64,000 bases of DNA from CAYXVU01 sp964468725. GTDB lineage: Bacteria; Acidobacteriota; Blastocatellia; UBA7656. The position numbers and the translations under genes are program-made. Positions within the stretch are counted from its first letter, which is position 1. Each line of letters begins with the position of its first letter. Below are positions 63,008-64,000 of the stretch, piece by piece. Below the pieces are notes generated by a model. That model saw nothing but the letters and a program-made list of their open reading frames with translations. It did not search any database and was not told the DNA's origin. The DNA is taken from NCBI GenBank assembly GCA_964468725.1, contig CAYXVU010000004.1, positions 1-64,000 on the forward strand, written 5' to 3'.

Positions 63008-64000
63008 TTAATGCGTAAGCTTCGATTCCATCAGCGATTTATCGAGTTTGAGCGACCCGGTCGCGCGTTTGAGATTCTCGCCTTCCGGTATGCTCGATAA
63101 AGCCTTTGCAGCCAGCGAAACCGATTCGCTAAAGAGCTTCTGATGATAAGAGTTGTACTCTGCCAACTCGGTTGAATAGATGGTCACTGCCCCGTACAAA
63201 ACCTCCTCATCACAGAGCGGAACGGCTGCAAGCGTGTGATAATTCGACGCTTTATCCTCGAGATGCGCCGACAAATCGAGTTTCGGATCGGTATTAAAGA
63301 ATGGTTTGTGGTTGGCAATCACCCAGCCGGTCACCCCTTCACCGAGGTTGAGGGTTTGGCCTTTGCACCACTCAGCATCGCGGCCTTCTGCGTGCACGAT
63401 GAGGTTGTGCCCGGTCGCTGGCATTACTTGCGTCACCAAACACAGATCGTAGGGCAACACGGCTTTCAAGCGCTGCGTCATGGTCGAAAAGATTTCTTCC
63501 TGACTCTGCTTGCCGATTAAATCCCGCGCCAAATCGCAAACCGCTCTGAGGCCATCTTCAATGGGGGTCATCGCGCCGTTTGCGGCTGTGGCATCATCTT
63601 CGGCCAATCCCGCGCCGGGAGCCACAAGTTTTGCAGCTTCGGAGAGTTCTTCGAATGCTTCGATGCCGAAGGTCGGAGCGGGAACATCGCGGATGGCGGC
63701 AATCTCCTTCTCAAATTTGGGCAGATTCTCGATGAAGGTTGCAACGATGCGCGGATCATATTGCGAACCGCTGTTGCGTAGGAGCAGCTCGATAGCCTCT
63801 TCACGAGTCATGCCTTTGCGGTATTGTCGGTCTTCGCGCACCGCGTCGAAACAGTCAACGACCGAAAGGATGCGCGCCGTAAGTGGAATCTCGTCACTTT
63901 TGAGTCCGTCGGGGTAGCCCTTGCCATCCCACCGTTCATGATGATGGCGAACGACCGGAACGATGGGATACGGAAATTCGACGCGGCTGAGAATCTGCGC
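63008..64000 (-). CDS. HD-GYP domain protein with C-terminal GAF domain, N-terminus beyond the window
   Basis: 330 residues are visible; the frame is open to the window edge, so the start is missing. The HD-GYP part shows VVRHHHERWDGKGYPDGLKSDEIPLTARILSVVDCFDAV, including the HHE-RWDG-GYP signature, then YRKGMTREEAIELLLRNSGSQYDPRIVATFIEN. A GAF domain follows (about 63060-63560: DLARDLIGKQSQEEIFSTMTQRLKAVLPYDLCLVTQVMP ... GVTGWVIANHKPFFNTDP ... AAVPLCDEEVLYGAVTIYS). HD-GYP proteins hydrolyse cyclic di-GMP. Here GAF comes after HD-GYP, whereas sensory domains more often precede it. The gene ends in a strong terminator. A GTG at 63841 is internal, not the start. Confidence 0.9.
   Translation of the reverse strand, partial: AQILSRVEFPYPIVPVVRHHHERWDGKGYPDGLKSDEIPLTARILSVVDCFDAVREDRQYRKGMTREEAIELLLRNSGSQYDPRIVATFIENLPKFEKEIAAIRDVPAPTFGIEAFEELSEAAKLVAPGAGLAEDDATAANGAMTPIEDGLRAVCDLARDLIGKQSQEEIFSTMTQRLKAVLPYDLCLVTQVMPATGHNLIVHAEGRDAEWCKGQTLNLGEGVTGWVIANHKPFFNTDPKLDLSAHLEDKASNYHTLAAVPLCDEEVLYGAVTIYSTELAEYNSYHQKLFSESVSLAAKALSSIPEGENLKRATGSLKLDKSLMESKLTH

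Noticed and set aside
1..64000. tRNA, rRNA, CRISPR array, transposase or phage genes
   Set aside because: No cloverleaf-like sequence, rRNA stretch, regularly spaced repeats or transposase/integrase motif was recognised on either strand.

Overview
The window looks like a chromosomal segment of an Acidobacteriota bacterium, probably of the Blastocatellia type. This is inferred from gene content: a long Oar-like TonB-dependent receptor with an N-terminal carboxypeptidase-regulatory domain, several secreted serine hydrolases with C-terminal lipocalin-like parts, a TolB-propeller/amidohydrolase fusion, an ABC-permease/M1-aminopeptidase fusion, PQQ dehydrogenases and many Tat-exported enzymes. No rRNA, tRNA, CRISPR array, insertion sequence or phage gene was recognised. 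The coding density is high and most genes have a clear AGGAGG-like ribosome binding site, which I used to move several starts downstream of the longest open frame.

Region 1 (1-9.3 kb): the end of a PQQ-propeller dehydrogenase and a YVTN propeller protein; a minus-strand set of alpha/beta hydrolase, amidohydrolase and VOC protein; then a plus-strand operon of a Tat-exported thiamine-diphosphate enzyme, an unknown 153-residue protein and a cytochrome c. A well-formed promoter with two palindromes precedes that operon. An RpiR/MurR-type regulator closes the region.

Region 2 (9.4-30.5 kb): a peptide and D-amino-acid scavenging neighbourhood. It holds a beta-lactamase-like/VanX-like dipeptidase fusion, a COG3375-type acetyltransferase, an M19 dipeptidase homologue, two more serine hydrolases, an Oar-like TonB receptor, a D-aminoacylase-type amidohydrolase, an M28 peptidase, a DAO-family FAD oxidase and a propeller/amidohydrolase. 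The acetyltransferase and the M19 gene share an almost duplicated promoter/operator module. Almost all these proteins carry export signals, so the work is outside the cytoplasm.

Region 3 (30.6-52.3 kb): mixed functions. ABC exporter with M1 peptidase domain, HisN-like phosphatase, GNAT, a GT39-like membrane glycosyltransferase, DUF1569 protein, zinc-ribbon protein, quinohemoprotein alcohol dehydrogenase, DinG-type helicase, HicAB toxin-antitoxin, an active/inactive pair of DUF3857-transglutaminase proteins behind a near-consensus promoter, and an M16 protease pair.

Region 4 (52.4-61.4 kb): the most interesting part, a minus-strand run of genes that starts with speD (S-adenosylmethionine decarboxylase), then a zinc-ribbon DUF4178 membrane protein, a previously uncalled 59-residue membrane peptide, a DUF350 membrane protein and a membrane-fused spermidine-synthase-like protein, all touching or overlapping. 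It is followed by a secreted triple-repeat protein, a Tat/lipoprotein FAD amine-oxidase-like enzyme and two multi-spanning membrane proteins. I read it as an uncharacterised membrane-associated polyamine (or aminopropyl-transfer) system. The window ends with a coiled-coil putative peptidase, a Tat-exported RidA protein and the C-terminal part of an HD-GYP/GAF signalling protein with a strong terminator.

Two copies of a 99-bp palindromic element (near 1.9 and 30.6 kb), with a compensatory base-pair change between them, show a dispersed repeat family.
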